Assembly (NCBI GenBank): GCA_022414725.1 | Contig: CM039462.1 | Span: 132,895,206-132,959,205, forward strand | Source of the DNA: Microglena sp. YARC | Lineage: Eukaryota; Chlorophyta; Chlorophyceae; Chlamydomonadales; Chlamydomonadaceae | Direction of reading: 5' to 3' | Length of the DNA: 64,000 bases | Shown here: piece after piece, positions 19,836 through 30,934 of the stretch | Position numbering within the stretch: position 1 is the first letter of the stretch | Layout: each line of letters begins with the position of its first letter | The notes under the pieces: model-generated | The model's input: the letters and a program-made list of their open reading frames with translations, nothing else | What the model was told of the DNA's origin: nothing | Database searches by the model: none | Program-made: the position numbers and the translations under genes

Positions 19836-20525
19836 ACATTACATTACATGTTAAAGTCTACTTGACACCGCGAGGGTGTATGAGACTCTGTGCTTTAAAC
19901 AAAAAGAAAAAGCACCCACAAAGCAAAAACCCCATTACATCAGGGGTGTGTCGAGGACAAACAAACCAAACTCCCAACCACCGTTTTGGTGGCGTAGGTA
20001 TTAAACCCCTAAGAGCAGGACCCAGATCTCAACCACTTACAGTGGCGGAGGTAAGAAGCTAACAAATGAGAAGTCTCAAGAAGAAGAAAAAAGGGATAAT
20101 AAATTACGGTGCCACTAAGCAGTCCAGGGCTTCCTGTCTTGCTCTTCTACAAGTAGAAAGATAGTCGGCTAGGTTGCTCCAAAAAGACTTAGTGCCATTT
20201 CCATTCATAAAGGTTCTGAATGTGGAATCGCAGAATTCCACATTCCATACGGTTAAGTCGGTATCCTCATGGACATGCCTATAAATATCTGTAAACAGAT
20301 TCTGGTAGCGGAGGCGAATATCATTATAAAAAGGGCACTCAAACATATGCATATCATCCTCAGTTTTTTGGAACCCACACATTTGACAGTGTCTCATTGA
20401 GCGAGGGATGTGTGCTCTATCCACCACCCTCATTCTTTCTGTGTTCAGCCAATGGGAACCCATTCTAAACTGTGCTATAGAACGAATCTGATCCTGCTTA
20501 TGTAAGGCGGACTGTAACACACTAA
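19836..20525 (-). mobile_element. 5'-truncated LINE, copy A
   Basis: A minus-strand non-LTR retrotransposon ends in a short (TGTAA)n tail at 19836-19850. It has a 3' UTR with AGTCTACTTGACACCGCGAG and contains the coding segment listed next. The same 3' UTR recurs in copy B, which the gypsy element splits. It is truncated upstream of about 20525. Confidence 0.8.
20104..20520 (-). pseudogene. LINE reverse transcriptase C-terminal fragment
   Basis: This is a 138-residue open frame with the C-terminal zinc-binding pattern typical of non-LTR reverse transcriptases: QFRMGSHWLNTER, then IPRSMRHCQMCG and MHMFECPFYNDIR (Cys-x2-Cys, then His-x4-Cys). The RT catalytic core lies upstream and is absent. 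The ORF is not a host gene: it is flanked by LINE 3' UTR and its own 3' part is repeated at 31100-31178. Confidence 0.75.
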
Positions 20526-20638
20526 CCTAGACATGTCATAGGCTGACCACTGGACTGGCACTGACTAACCTAGAAACCGGGGCCTGGGCAGCCTAGGTTT
20601 CTAGGTAAGTTTCTAGGTCAGAACGAGAATGGTGTCTG

Positions 20639-21262
20639 CTATCCCTCAAATCCGAGTGGGCCATGAAAAAGGTTTCCCAACTGTGCGTGTGTGTAGGTTA
20701 CGGGCTCAACCCCGAGCACTCTCTCCATGTAGGAAGCTAGCAAGTTCCTCTTGTGACCAGATGCACCCATGGTACCAGCTGCCCAATTGACTGCGTTGAT
20801 ATCAGAGGGAACAACAGGTTCCATCTGCATGTCTTGAGGATAAGGATGCCTGCGCTCCAAGAAGTTGTGCAAGGCACAGCATATCCGAAAAACCTTGGAC
20901 GCGGTTTTAGGGTCTCGAAGACGTGTACTGTACAGTAGCCTACATCGACCCTTCAGTCTGCCGAATGCATACTCAACAAACCGCCATGTTCTAATCAAAG
21001 CATAGTTGAAGTTGAACTGGGCAGGTGTAGGGTTGCCCACCTGATAACACTTCATGAGGTGCTCTGTCAACTTAAAGGCACCATCGCCAACTAAATGATT
21101 GCCAACATTTTTGGAGGGGGCAATGCGATGATGGGTATGAACCACTCCATTCCTGGTAGCTCCACCCCACACAATGGGGCTGGGATGATGGGTGGTGCCA
21201 CACAGGCGTACCCCTAGACGTTCCCTATGGGGAGTCCATTCATGCCAAACATGAGCCAGAAC
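20639..21262 (-). pseudogene. PIF/Harbinger-type transposase, C-terminal part
   Basis: This is a DDE nuclease of the DDE_Tnp_4 (Harbinger/ALP1) type. The second and third catalytic regions are visible: NHLVGDGAFKLTEHLM carries the GD(G/S)A aspartate and VEYAFGRLKGRCRLL carries the glutamate helix. They are followed by the typical CCALHNFLERR. The frame stays open upstream of 21172 to about 21262, but the first catalytic aspartate region and the N-terminal HTH were not found, so it is truncated. The C-terminal EGFEG end lies at a TAG. Related genes include host ALP1-like proteins, but the transposon-rich setting favours a remnant. Confidence 0.75.
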
Positions 21263-21599
21263 CCCCCTAGCTACCGTAGATGGCTATACTGATTTTTTTG
21301 TTGCATGTTGTTGGCACATTACTCGTGCGGTACCCACGAGAGAGATTGTCACTTGGTAACATGGCTTCAAGAACCTCGTCGTATTTCCTATGTAGCAAGA
21401 CTTAAGAGGTTGAATTTAAATGGGTACATTATTCCTACTTGGTACTTCATAAGATGTTCCCCAATTGGACTTGGCTACATCCCTCTAGCTATAGCAAGCA
21501 ACTTGGATTTATTTTGTTACTATTATTAATTGACGAATTGGTCGTATAATTGTAACAGAGGTTGTAACAGAGGTTCCCAAATCTGTATTGTTCCCACTA

Positions 21600-21850
21600 T
21601 CCAGTCTCCCTAGTTGCAGCTCCCTCTAGCTCCGTCCCTGCTGCGGGCAGCTCCCAGCTCCCAGCTCCCAGCTCCCAGCTCCCTGCAGGTCCTCCAGGTC
21701 CCAGCACCTTGCAGGTCCTGCAGGTCCTGCAGGTCCTGCATATAGAACAAAAGCGCACCAATAAAAAAACTGGTGCGCGCGCATTTTTTCAAAGGCAAGT
21801 GCGCTTTTTTGACTGCGCGCATTTTTGAAGGCATCGGCACTTTGGGGGCT
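21600..21850. repeat. CAGCTCC and CAGGTCCTG short tandem repeats plus GCGC-rich tract
   Basis: GCTCCCAGCTCCCAGCTCC is followed by GCAGGTCCTGCAGGTCCTG and a GCGCGC/TTTTT-rich segment similar in style to the interior of the 195-bp MITE, but without its ends. Confidence 0.7.
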
Positions 21851-21934
21851 GTAGAATAATTGTCCTCAGTTCAAAAACATTACAGCTTTTAGACTTGAAA
21901 ACAAACTGTTATACTCATGTACAAGCTGACCATA

Positions 21935-22120
21935 AGCAAAATCGAAAGCAAAATCGGATCAAAAATTGTCTCAAAGACCAGATTTTGCTTTCGAAATAGC
22001 TTTTGGTCCGCTTTTGGTCCTGTTTTGGTCGCTTTTGGTCCCCACCAAAATCGGACCAAAATCGGACCAAAAGCAAAAGCTAAATCTACAAAAAGCAAAA
22101 GCAGTGTGACCTTCCCGGTT
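21935..22120. repeat. Fold-back repeat, second copy
   Basis: The copy is built from inverted GACCAAAA/TTTTGGTC and AGCAAAAGC motifs and ends CAAAAGCAGTGTGACC, the inverse of the start of the element at 19215. Confidence 0.6.
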
Positions 22121-23277
22121 AAGGTGGGAACCTTATGATGTAACTTACATTTGCGCATCAAGCGCTTTGACATTGAGTGCAACAATGACAATGCGTGCAA
22201 CAATGACTACTTGGGTCACCTCGATACGGGAGGCGACGATTCGTGCCTAGTCTCGGAAGTTACGCGATTTTCTTCAAGAAAGGTTACACTAATAAAAGTC
22301 CCGGCGCTGCTCCAGGGAGCTGCTCTTACTGAAAAAACTGCTCGATTTGACGGGGAAAAAATGACGATGAGCACTGAAACCTAGAAGACTAGGTAGGCAA
22401 AGTGAGACTATAGGCGGTAGACCTCCTAGTCTACAACTGAAAAGCGTGGCCGAGGGAGATTAATAACAATCAGCGCGGGCGCGGCCGTGGCCGAGGGAGA
22501 TTACTAACAGGGTAGTGGATTTCATCGAAAATCACTTCTCCTTTATTTGTGATATTCGGATGGGTCGAAAACTTAATACATCACTTCTTTGCTTTCTCGA
22601 TCCGGCTATCTGTCTAGAGTCGGACTCGACAAACAATCCGCTGTGGGGAGGAAAAGAACCGACCAGAGAGAGAGAGGGTTCGTTACATAAACTCAGCAAA
22701 TCACTGCCGTGACTGGACAGCAGCACAGCCTGCCGACCATCCAAATTTATAACACGAAAGCACGAGGGTTTTGAAGGCACCTCCACAAACCTGAAAACAA
22801 ACTAGGTCAAGTCCCAAAAAAGGAAACAAACTAGTGGCGGAAAGAAGAGCGGAAAGGGGAGCGTGAAGGGGAGGGATGCTAAGGCAGGCAATCCAGAGCA
22901 CCAAGCCCAACAAACACAAGAGAAGAAAAGAAAGATTACAAGGGGAAGAGAAAAAAGATTACAAGGGGCTCATGTCCTAGCAGTGAAACAACACCGCCCT
23001 AAAGTCGGACTAAAGAGAAGAAGATTACAATGGGCACTTATCCTGGCAGTGGAAACACCACCGGACTAAAGAGAAGACCGACCAGCCAAAGAAAAAAAGA
23101 AGATTACAATGGCCACTTATCCTGGCAGTGGGAACACAACCGCCCCCGAGGGAACGGACTCCGAACACCACTGTCTTCCGGCAGTGGGGATCGAACTTCT
23201 CCCGTTTGGCGTGACCAGCCAGCCTCGGGGGGTTAAATCTTGCTAAGTGATCGCAATTTGGGGCTGGTGACGTGGCC
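22121..23277. other. No gene recognised; short duplications
   Basis: GTGGCCGAGGGAGATTA occurs twice (22448 and 22488). Between 22960 and 23135 a block with AAGATTACAATGGGCACTTA and TCCTGGCAGTGGAAACA is repeated three times. No reading frame has family features. Confidence 0.5.
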
Positions 23278-23357
23278 GTCGACGTGGCCGAGCGGTCTAA
23301 GGCGCTGGTTTTAGGCACCAGTTCGTAAGAGCGTGGGTTTAAATCCCATCGTCGTCA
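23278..23357 (+). tRNA. tRNA-Leu(UAG), possibly a pseudogene
   Basis: The cloverleaf can be drawn. The acceptor GTCGACG pairs with CGTCGTC with one mismatch at position 2. The D-arm is GCCGAGCGGTCTAAGGC. The anticodon arm CTGGT-TTTAGGC-ACCAG gives anticodon TAG. A long leucine-type variable arm follows, then a T-arm GTGGG-TTTAAAT-CCCAT. The T-loop has T where C56 is normal, and the acceptor mismatch is unusual, so it may be a decayed copy. Confidence 0.65.
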
Positions 23358-23772
23358 AGCAAATGATGGTTCGTTCCTTTTTTCGTAATAATCATGAAAG
23401 AAAGACAGGGGCAAGGGGGGGGGGGGGGGGGTCGGAGGAGAGCCTGAGGTGGCTGTGGCTTAGACCTGGCGCGAATTCATGAGCTGGGTCGATTCCCCCC
23501 CCACCCATAAACCATCACCGCCAAATAATTCGCTAAACGCTGCTACGCAATTTAATTTGACAATTTGATCCATCCCGTCCCACCCCACCCCATCCATGAA
23601 CTCATTTCATAAATTTGTTTGCCTGTCTGCCTGCGTGTTTGCTAGTTTGTTTGTTCATTTATCCGATGTATCCAGTTATAAATTGTCCGCCGGCACCAGG
23701 ATAAATGCTAATTCGGGCGAATAAAGTGGCCGGCTGGGCCGGCTGGGGCAGTCCTGTGTTTATGTTGACGTT
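23358..23772. other. No gene recognised
   Basis: The sequence contains a short G run at 23417-23431 and no conserved reading frame. Confidence 0.4.
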
Positions 23773-23860
23773 CTAATGCATGCCCTTTCATATCTAGGGA
23801 CCGGCACATCATATAATGTTGACCAAAGGCGAGTATGATATCATATTAAGTATGAGATGG
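23773..23860. mobile_element. AT-palindrome MITE fragment
   Basis: ATATCTAGGGACCGGCACAT starts like the other copies and continues to TATGATATCATATTA, but the right end is missing. The preceding 40 bases (GTGTTTATGTTGACGT) recur at 31421-31475 before another TAGGGACCGGCACA. Confidence 0.55.
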
Positions 23861-24048
23861 ATTCTGACAAGATGGGCGATTACGTGAAGCACTCAAGCAT
23901 TACATGGGTGTTTTGTCTAAGGAGGCTGACAAGTCTAGCAGAAGCGACAAGTCGAAGTCTGTCTAGACTAAGAAGTCCAAGAAGTCTAAGAAGGACAACA
24001 CTAAGAGTACAAGAAATCCAAGAAGTCCAAGAGCGACAAGCATTAAGT

Positions 24049-24225
24049 AATGATAACGCCTGGTGAGGCGTGATATTAAGGGAACCCGTCGTATGCGGGT
24101 AGAGAACGGTCTACCACCTCAACTGGACAAGCTACCATCGCGGTTGACAGCGACCTGCAACGCTCAGTGACCCTAGAGGGAATCGAACCCCCGACCCAGC
24201 TTCGTTTAAGCGATTTGGACAAGGA
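24049..24225 (-). mobile_element. tRNA-derived SINE copy
   Basis: On the minus strand: a B-box arm GGGGGTTCGATTCCC, then GGTCACTGAGCGTTGCAGG, TCGCTGTCAACCGCGATGGT, AGCTTGTCCAGTTGAGGT, and a tail GGGTTCCCTTAATATCACGC with GGCGTTATCATTA. The head is slightly shorter than at 2481-2690. Confidence 0.8.
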
Positions 24226-24452
24226 TTAAGTGTACTGGCAAGATGAAGGGTTGGGACTCCCTTGGGAGTACCCGGAGCATCACTGGAGGAGCACTCTCCG
24301 TAGGGCATTGTTGACAGGTGCACAGATATTATCAAGATGATCCAAGGCACTTCAGTCACATGAACGAGATACCCGAATGAAAAAAATCTCCAGATTTTTT
24401 GAAGAGGGATTAGCCCCATTAAAATGTCCGCTCGTTCGTTCGTCCGTGTTAC
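24226..24452. other. No gene recognised
   Basis: Non-repetitive sequence with a 110-codon minus-strand frame lacking motifs. Confidence 0.3.
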
Positions 24453-24617
24453 ATTACATAACATTACATTACATTACATTACATTACATTACATTACATT
24501 ACATTACATTACATTACATTACATGTTAAAGTCTACTTGACACCGCGAGGGTGTATGAGAGTCTGTGCTTTAAACAAAAACAAAAAGCACCCACAAAGCA
24601 GAAACCCCCATTACATC
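24453..24617 (-). mobile_element. LINE copy B, 3' part with (TGTAA)n tail
   Basis: A run of about 13 ATTAC units (the LINE tail seen on the other strand) leads into ATGTTAAAGTCTACTTGACA and the same 3' UTR as copy A. It stops where the gypsy LTR begins and resumes at 30940. Confidence 0.9.
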
Positions 24618-24622
24618 AGGGG
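24618..24622. repeat. 5-bp target duplication (left) of the gypsy element
   Basis: AGGGG here and at 30935-30939. The uninterrupted site in LINE copy A reads CATCAGGGGTGTGTCGAGG, confirming both ends of the insertion. Confidence 0.95.
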
Positions 24623-24917
24623 TGTGGTATATGAATACCTTGTAACACGGAGTGTCTTGTAACTGGAAGCCTAAGAAATGATCTCAGGAGTTTAGACGGC
24701 CCTAAGAGTCAGAAGCACGGCTTAAGACTCCCTTCCCGCTTCCAGCGCGTCTAGACCCTAATGGAACCCTCGTTTTAGGTATTCCCGAGTAGCTGATCAG
24801 ACACTGATCAGTAGGTCAATTCGCTCGGTTTCAACTGCCTACAGAAGTCGTTCGTCATCTGTCGGAAAGTCGTCACCACCGCGTGGCAACTCAGTGGGAG
24901 GATCGTTATCCACCACA
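24623..24917 (-). repeat. 3' LTR of the gypsy element
   Basis: The 295-bp LTR is identical to 30640-30934 except at one position (AAGAGTCAG here, AAGAGGCAG there). A polypurine tract abuts its inner end. Confidence 0.95.
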
Positions 24918-25028
24918 ATTCCCCCTTCTCTAGCCCTAGCCTTCTCCTGAAGTCTAGTACTCTTTCGAATGAGAAACTCATCAGGGGTTACAGTCGCATA
25001 ATCCCTGTGAGTAGGTTTTTAAACCGTT

Positions 25029-26243
25029 TTAGGTTTCGGGTCGTTGGCACCTATCACGGGTCGTAGGGTGTTGTCTCCAATACAAATCGATTTGTTCAGA
25101 GCACATAGGTAACAACTCTTCTTCGAGTTCCCAAGAGTGAACATGGTCTGAGTGTAACCATTGTACATAGTAATACACCGTACCAGACTGTATCTTGTGA
25201 TCAACAACGTTGCTAATCTCGTAGATAGGTTCACCGCATGTGCGTAACAATTCCGGATTTGGTCTAATAAACCCAGTCCCGTCGGATAGGTATTCTTTGA
25301 CAAGAGATACGTGAAACGTTGGATGAATCTTCCATCCTTCGGGGAGGGATAGAGTCACTGCAATGGTCTCCCCCCTCTTTTGGATAGTGTGAGAGATTTC
25401 GTAGGGACCAACGAATCTGGGCATGAGGTTCCGAGTCATACCAGGCCAGTATTTGATGTTCTTCGAGTTCAACAAAATTTCCTGACCGTGAGTATACTTC
25501 ACCGGTCGACGGTGCAAGTCTGCATACGTTTTTTGACGATCCTTCGCGGATTTAAGCGCTGCCTTGGCCGTGTCATATGCGTTATTCATATGCTCGACCC
25601 AGGACAGGGCTGGTTGATGTGCCGTAGCGATGACATCATCTGATGGTTGTAGTGCCACTCGAGGGTATCTACCGTACAGCAACCGAAACGGAAAATCTCG
25701 AATGCTTCTGTTGTACGAGTTGTTGATGGCGAATTGTGCATTCGGCAAAAGACTGGCCCAATTTTTCTGATTCGCAGAGGAAAAATGGCGAAGAGTGTCT
25801 TCGAGAACACTGTTCATACGTTCTGTTTGACCATCTGTTTGTGGGTGAAATGCAGTCGACATTCCAGGGCGGATAGCGCACAGAGTTAATAGTGTTTGCC
25901 AAAACTTACTCGTGAACTTAACATCGCGATCAGAGATGATGGAAAGCGGATGGCCTTGTTCGCTGAGCACGCGCTCGTGGAACAGGGTAGCAATCTTTTC
26001 AGCATCGTCTGTCGTTTTGCATGGGATAAGTTTGACCATCTTCGTAAGGCGATCAACGATCACGTAGATCTGATCAAAACCATTCGATTTCGGTAGCCCA
26101 ACGATGAAGTCCATGGACAGTGAATCGAAGGGGGCGGTCGGAATCGAAAGGGGTTGAAGGTTACCCTGCGGGTTCTGATGTGAAATTTTTACCCGTTGGC
26201 AAGAATCACATTGGCGTACGTAATCAACGACATCGAGTCGCAT
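25029..26243 (-). pseudogene. gypsy integrase with chromodomain
   Basis: The integrase joins element cDNA to the target. The frame begins after the H2C2-type zinc region (CDSCQRVK is visible). It carries the catalytic core: SMDFIVGLP with the first Asp, SIISDRDVKFTSKFW with the second, and FHPQTDGQTERMNSVLED with the Glu. The C-terminus contains a chromodomain, YEISNVVDHKI then YYYVQWLHSDHVHSWELEEE with the aromatic-cage type residues. This defines a chromovirus. The frame is separated from the upstream RNase H part by an in-frame TGA at 26253-26255. Confidence 0.9.
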
Positions 26244-26252
26244 GGCAGGCCA

Positions 26253-26909
26253 TCAATAGTAGCGTGCAACAGATCGAAAAGCTCGGTCGATGCCTCCATG
26301 TCCACTTCGTTGGGTATCGTGGAAAGCAAACAAAATCCGAGCTTTGAGCGAATTACCATTTGGTACAACGATCTGCGACTCAGATGCTGCTCGTATGGAT
26401 TTGCCGGTGCCAACCCAGAAACCATCTGCCCGTTTGGAGAGGTACTTGGTATTGTGCGGATTATCGAACCACAAGTCTTCCGTGTAACCATGCAGAATAT
26501 CTGGGGCTATTTCGCGCATGTGGAGTGGGTCATTTGCGGACAGCTTCTGAATGAACAAAGCCGTAGCCTCTGAGAAGGCTGGATTCCTACTCAGAGGGTC
26601 AGCTACGTTAGTACGGCCCGCGATATGAGCCCACTTCATGTTCGTGAAGCGCGAGAAAAACTCAAGATATCGTGCCTGCTTTCTGCTCAGCATGGGCTGA
26701 TTTGCAAGGTAGACGAGGGGTTCGTGGTCGGTGTCAAGTTCGAACTTGCCAGTGCAACCTTCGAGGTAGCATCGCCATTCTTTCAAGGCCAAGTAATTCT
26801 TGCTCGCCCGTGGAGTAGTTTCGTTCAGCGCTTGAGAATTTGTGAGATTGGTACGCGATGGGTCGCCCATCTTGCATGAGAACGCCCCCTGTACCAACGA
26901 CAGAAGCAT
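26253..26909 (-). pseudogene. gypsy RNase H end and integrase zinc region
   Basis: The useful part starts at ALKEWRCYLEG. HEPLVYLANQPMLSRKQARY is the RNase H C-terminal region, followed by AHIAGRTNVADPLSRNP and the linker to the integrase HHCC region (HDTQRSGHGGIDRAF). It overlaps the upstream frame in another phase: a small deletion near 26785 removes a few codons and shifts the frame. Confidence 0.85.
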
Positions 26910-27675
26910 CGGTTACCGCCCGATAGTCCTTCGCTGGGTCAGGGTGTGCAAGCAAAGGAGCCTTCGTAAGACTTTCTTTGATGCCGAGGAATGCCTCCTG
27001 GCAGGCTTGGGTCCAAACATTTTGAAATGCAGGTCCCTTGAGCCCTGCCTGTCGTTTTCCGAGTGGTTTCGGACTTGGTGTCACCGTCGGTGATTTTGTC
27101 AGTCCTGGCGGTTTCAATTTCGGTGAAATCGGTGCTGGCCTGTCTGTTAGATTCGAAATCTGGATTAGAGGGGCTGCGAGCGTCGAGTAACCTTGGATAA
27201 ACTTTCTGAAAAAGTTAGAGAGTCCTAGGAACTGCTGAACTTCCTTCGAGGAGGTAGGTGTGGGCCAATCTGCAACTGCTTTCACCTTCGTTTCGTTGAC
27301 TCGGACGCCTTCACCGGAGAGCACATGCCCTAGGTATTTGACTTCCGGTCTATAGAAGAAACACTTTTCTCGTTTAAGAAAGAGGTTGTTATTTTCAAGA
27401 CGTTGTAACACAATTCGAATGTGTTTTTCGTGTTCTTCATCATTACTACTGTAGATGAGAATATCATCCAAGTAAATGACGACGAATTTGCCAATTAAAT
27501 CTCTGAACACGGTGTTCATGACTTTTGTAAAGGCCGAGGGTGCATTTGCTAGCCCCAAAGGGAGAACCTTGAATTCATAGAGTCCCATCAGGGTTATGAA
27601 CGCAGTTTTCGGGACGTCTGAATCATGTAACCGTATGTTGTGGTATGCATTACGTAAATCCAGATTTGAGAACAC
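26734..27675 (-). pseudogene. gypsy reverse transcriptase palm and RNase H start
   Basis: FSNLDLRNAYHNIRL and VVIYLDDILIYS carry the RT catalytic aspartates (YLDD box). FFYRPEVKYLGHVLSGEGV is the typical thumb/connection region. RAVTDASVVGTGGVLMQDG begins RNase H. The N-terminal RT part lies in the preceding frame: a one-base loss near 27722 and a TAG at 27744-27746 break continuity. Confidence 0.9.
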
Positions 27676-27743
27676 ACTAGCTCCTCGAACTGAGTCAAAC
27701 AGATCGTCAATTCGTGGGAGGGATAGCGATTTGGTACCGTGAC

Positions 27744-28871
27744 CTAGTTCAATTTACGATATTCGATAGCCATCCTCCAAGAGCCATCGGGTTTGGCGAT
27801 GAAAAGGACTGGTGCGCCCCACGGGCTCGAGCTAGGGCTGATGTAGCCTTTGGCCAACAAGTCTTTAACTTGGTTTTGGACCTCTAGCAGTTCTGCGGGG
27901 GACAACCTGTGTCCTCGAGAGAATTGTGGGGATGCCGCCTCCGTGAGGGGGCATACGAATGGGGTGTCAGCCCTAAGGTCAGAAATCTTGTCTGCCGGGG
28001 CGAAGACCTTTTTAAAGTCCGTTTCGCAACCCGAGATTATCCGTTCGTGTTTCGTTTGTTGCACCGTGTTTGCTTGTGCGGCCGTTACTCGAATTGTAAA
28101 GGCATCGTCGTCTTGTTCCACTGATGTGACTAGGACTTCGAAACAATTGAGTTTTTGTTTTGATTTGCGGATAAACTTTTTAAGTGCTCTGTTCGACAGG
28201 ACTCCTGACGTTTTTCGCTGTGCTGTGTCAAAAAATTCGATACGTGCCAAAGTATAAGCAACCAATTTCTTGATGGAGAGAGGTTCCGACTCGAGTCGGG
28301 TGGAGTACAGTTCGACTGCTACTCTACGTTTATGCTTTTTAGCTATTTTGAAACTGGCTCTGAGACGTGTCTCTTCAAAACCAATGCAGCACCCCGTCTG
28401 CATCATCCAACTTCTTCCGAGAAGTGCGGTGGTGCCGGGCCCTAGCGTAGGGAGGACATAAGCAGATTTAATTTCTGACCTATGTTTGCCTAAGTTCAGG
28501 ACAAAACTCGTTCTCGTAGTAGTGAGGACTTGGGATCCATCAGCTACCCGCACCATGACTGGTGAGCCCGTAAAGGTGGCTAAACCTGCCCTAGCACAGA
28601 ATTCTGCGTCTACGAAGACAGAGTCTGCTCCACTGTCAATGAGAACTTTGCCAGATACCCCCGATAGGGTGGCCTCAAAGTGTGCGGTAGCTTGGTCCGC
28701 GTGGACACAAGCTGTTGTGCAAGCAGATATGCATGGAATGGCAGGAGGCGGGGGCAGGGTCGGAAGGCAAGGAGGGGATGTGGTCTGTGCTGTAGATGGT
28801 GTTACACAGATAGTAGGGGACGGAAACTGAAAAAGAACATCCCTATCTATGTCTACAAGCAGACCTACATC
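27744..28871 (-). pseudogene. gypsy protease and start of reverse transcriptase
   Basis: This frame follows the gag stop without a shift. The aspartic protease motif LIDSGADSVF lies near 28640, with ALLGRSWM as its second half. The RT start follows: GYISPSSSPWGAPVLF and KPDGSWRMAIEYRKLN, then TAG. Because gag and this frame are in phase and separated by one UAG, either stop readthrough or mutation is possible. Confidence 0.85.
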
Positions 28872-29621
28872 CTACTTCCTAACGGTAGGGCAGCTAGGGC
28901 ACTTGGAGGGGGCAGTGGCTGTAGCGGCCGTGCGCTTCGTACCACACTTGTAACATAAGTTACCCTCCTTAGCTAGTTCAATAGCATCCGGTGTCCAGGG
29001 CTGACCGTCAGCCTGCTTCCACTTATGCTTTTCAGCAAATTGTAGCTGTCCCGCAGGGCTGGAAAAGGGCGGCGGGCCCGTTGCAGCTGGAGTCTGGGCC
29101 GTGCCCTTCTTGTGCTTGTGCTGGGTGGACCCCTCGTGAGGTCCACCAGGCCGTTTGCCTTTTGCCTGGACGTACATGGCCGAGGTAGGGGTTGGTGTTT
29201 TGGTGGCAGCAAGTTCTGTTTCAATGGCAGCAGCATGTTCGACAAGCTCGTCTAAAGAGGAAAATCGGCCTCCTTGTGCAGCAGTACGTCTGCGGCATCG
29301 TGCCTCGATGGTTGGAATCAGACCAAACCGAAACAGAACTAGCTGATCATCCAATTGCATACCCCCGGCAATGCGCACTTCGTTTTGGAAAGCCATAGCG
29401 TAATGCCTAACCGTCGAGGTCTGCCGAATCGAGTTGGCATGCAGCCGTTGGCGTACATTGATGTCGTCGTCAGCATGGTAGGGGTCATAGAAGTTTAGGA
29501 ACTGAGTTTTTATCTCAGCCCACGTAATGGCCGGTGACGCGGTCATGAGGTGGTCTAGCCACTCGGCAGCTACCCCACCAAAGAAGTTTGGTATGTTGGA
29601 TGGTACTAACATATGGTGCAA
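28872..29621 (-). pseudogene. gypsy gag, capsid and zinc knuckle
   Basis: The sequence carries the retrotransposon gag fold region (NFFGGVAAEWLDHLM, then QFLNFYDPYHADDDI and RHYAMAFQNEV) and a C-terminal Cys cluster CYKCGTKR with CPSCP in place of a classical CCHC knuckle. It ends at TAG 28872-28874. An in-frame TGA at 29625 separates it from the N-terminal gag part. Confidence 0.85.
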
Positions 29622-29624
29622 CGT

Positions 29625-30548
29625 TCAATATGACTCTAGCAACTTCCACCAAATCCTACCCCTCGGGAGCTTCTTATCTTCTACCCCAGTCCAAAGGGAT
29701 GGACGTTCATACTTGCCAACTAAGGGCCTCGGGACCAAGGGCAAAACATGTGACTCTACCTTAGCTGCCGCAGCTTGTAGCTCAGCCACTTTGGCCTTGG
29801 CCTCCAGCAGCTCAATCTGGGCACGTAGAGCCATTAAAGCGTCCGAATGAGGTCCAGCGGGAGGGCCAACAGCGGGCGGTCCTGCAGCGGGCGCTTCAGC
29901 AGCGGGCTGGCCAGCAGCAGGCGAGCCATCAGCAGGGGGGCCCGCAGGCAGTCCAGCTGTGGGGGCCGCGGGTTGTCCAGCGGGGGCGGGGGGCGTTGCA
30001 GGCGATCCAGCAGCGGGGCCATCCGGTGGTCCAGCGGGGGCGGGGGGCGTTGCAGGCGATCCAGCAGCGGGGCCCTCAGGTGGTCCAGCGGGGGGCGTTT
30101 GCTGGGCCTTCAGGAGAGCGGAAACTCGAAGTGTCTCCTGTTCGGCATCCCTTATTCGCATTTGGAGCCGAGCCATCTCCTCAAGGTGCTTGGATGCGGT
30201 GGCCTCGGCCTCGTGATGGTGAAGAAGTTCGAGGCTAGCGATAACCCTGTCCTTCTCCACGAGGGCAACGTGCGCGGCAGCCTTGCCAAGCGGCGTGGAG
30301 TCAGGCCTTGTGGCGACCTTCTTGCCATTGACTTTGACAGCCATCCGCGCTTCCTTCAGCTCCTTCTCGGTAGCTGAAAGGTCGGGAGGCGAAGGTGCCG
30401 GCCCTCCAGCGCCTTTTCTTTTCTCCTTGGAGAGCTTGTGCAGCTCCCAAGCCTTGACTTGCTGGACGAGCTCCTCGTGGTCCATGTCGTCAACATCCGG
30501 GACCTCAGAAGGTGGAGCCGCAGCAGCTTGGGCTGAAGAAGAGGCCAT
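29625..30548 (-). pseudogene. gypsy gag N-terminal region
   Basis: It starts ATG-GCC-TCT about 90 bp inside the LTR. It has an acidic start (VPDVDDMDHEELVQQV), a long charged coiled-coil-like stretch, a Pro/Ala/Gly low-complexity block with an internal ~57-bp duplication, a second coiled coil (LRAQIELLEAKAKVAELQAA), and the run into the capsid. The TGA at its end lies in phase with the next segment. Confidence 0.8.
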
Positions 30549-30639
30549 ACTCGGTGATGGTGGGCTCGAGGGGACGTCGGGGGTGGGGAGTAAAGCGAGT
30601 GGCGCGGTTTGAAAGCGCGACCAGGCTCAAGAAACCAAT

Positions 30640-30934
30640 TGTGGTATATGAATACCTTGTAACACGGAGTGTCTTGTAACTGGAAGCCTAAGAAATGATC
30701 TCAGGAGTTTAGACGGCCCTAAGAGGCAGAAGCACGGCTTAAGACTCCCTTCCCGCTTCCAGCGCGTCTAGACCCTAATGGAACCCTCGTTTTAGGTATT
30801 CCCGAGTAGCTGATCAGACACTGATCAGTAGGTCAATTCGCTCGGTTTCAACTGCCTACAGAAGTCGTTCGTCATCTGTCGGAAAGTCGTCACCACCGCG
30901 TGGCAACTCAGTGGGAGGATCGTTATCCACCACA
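30640..30934 (-). repeat. 5' LTR of the gypsy element
   Basis: 295 bp, paired with 24623-24917. AGGGG at 30935-30939 is the right target duplication. Confidence 0.95.

Larger units (their letters stand above)
24623..30934 (-). mobile_element. Ty3/gypsy chromovirus, complete with both LTRs
   Basis: This 6312-bp element lies in minus orientation with 295-bp LTRs starting TGTGGTGG and ending ATACCACA on the element strand, flanked by AGGGG duplications. Order on the element strand: LTR, candidate primer site TGGTTTCTTGAGCC two bases inside, gag, protease, reverse transcriptase, RNase H, integrase with chromodomain, purine tract AGAGAAGGGGGAAT, LTR. The LTRs differ at one position by eye. The coding part has several stops and at least two frame breaks. 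It sits inside a LINE. Confidence 0.95.

Noticed and set aside
29847..30377. Plus-strand Arg/Ser/Gly-rich frame
   Set aside because: It is the antisense shadow of the Pro/Ala/Gly-rich gag region.
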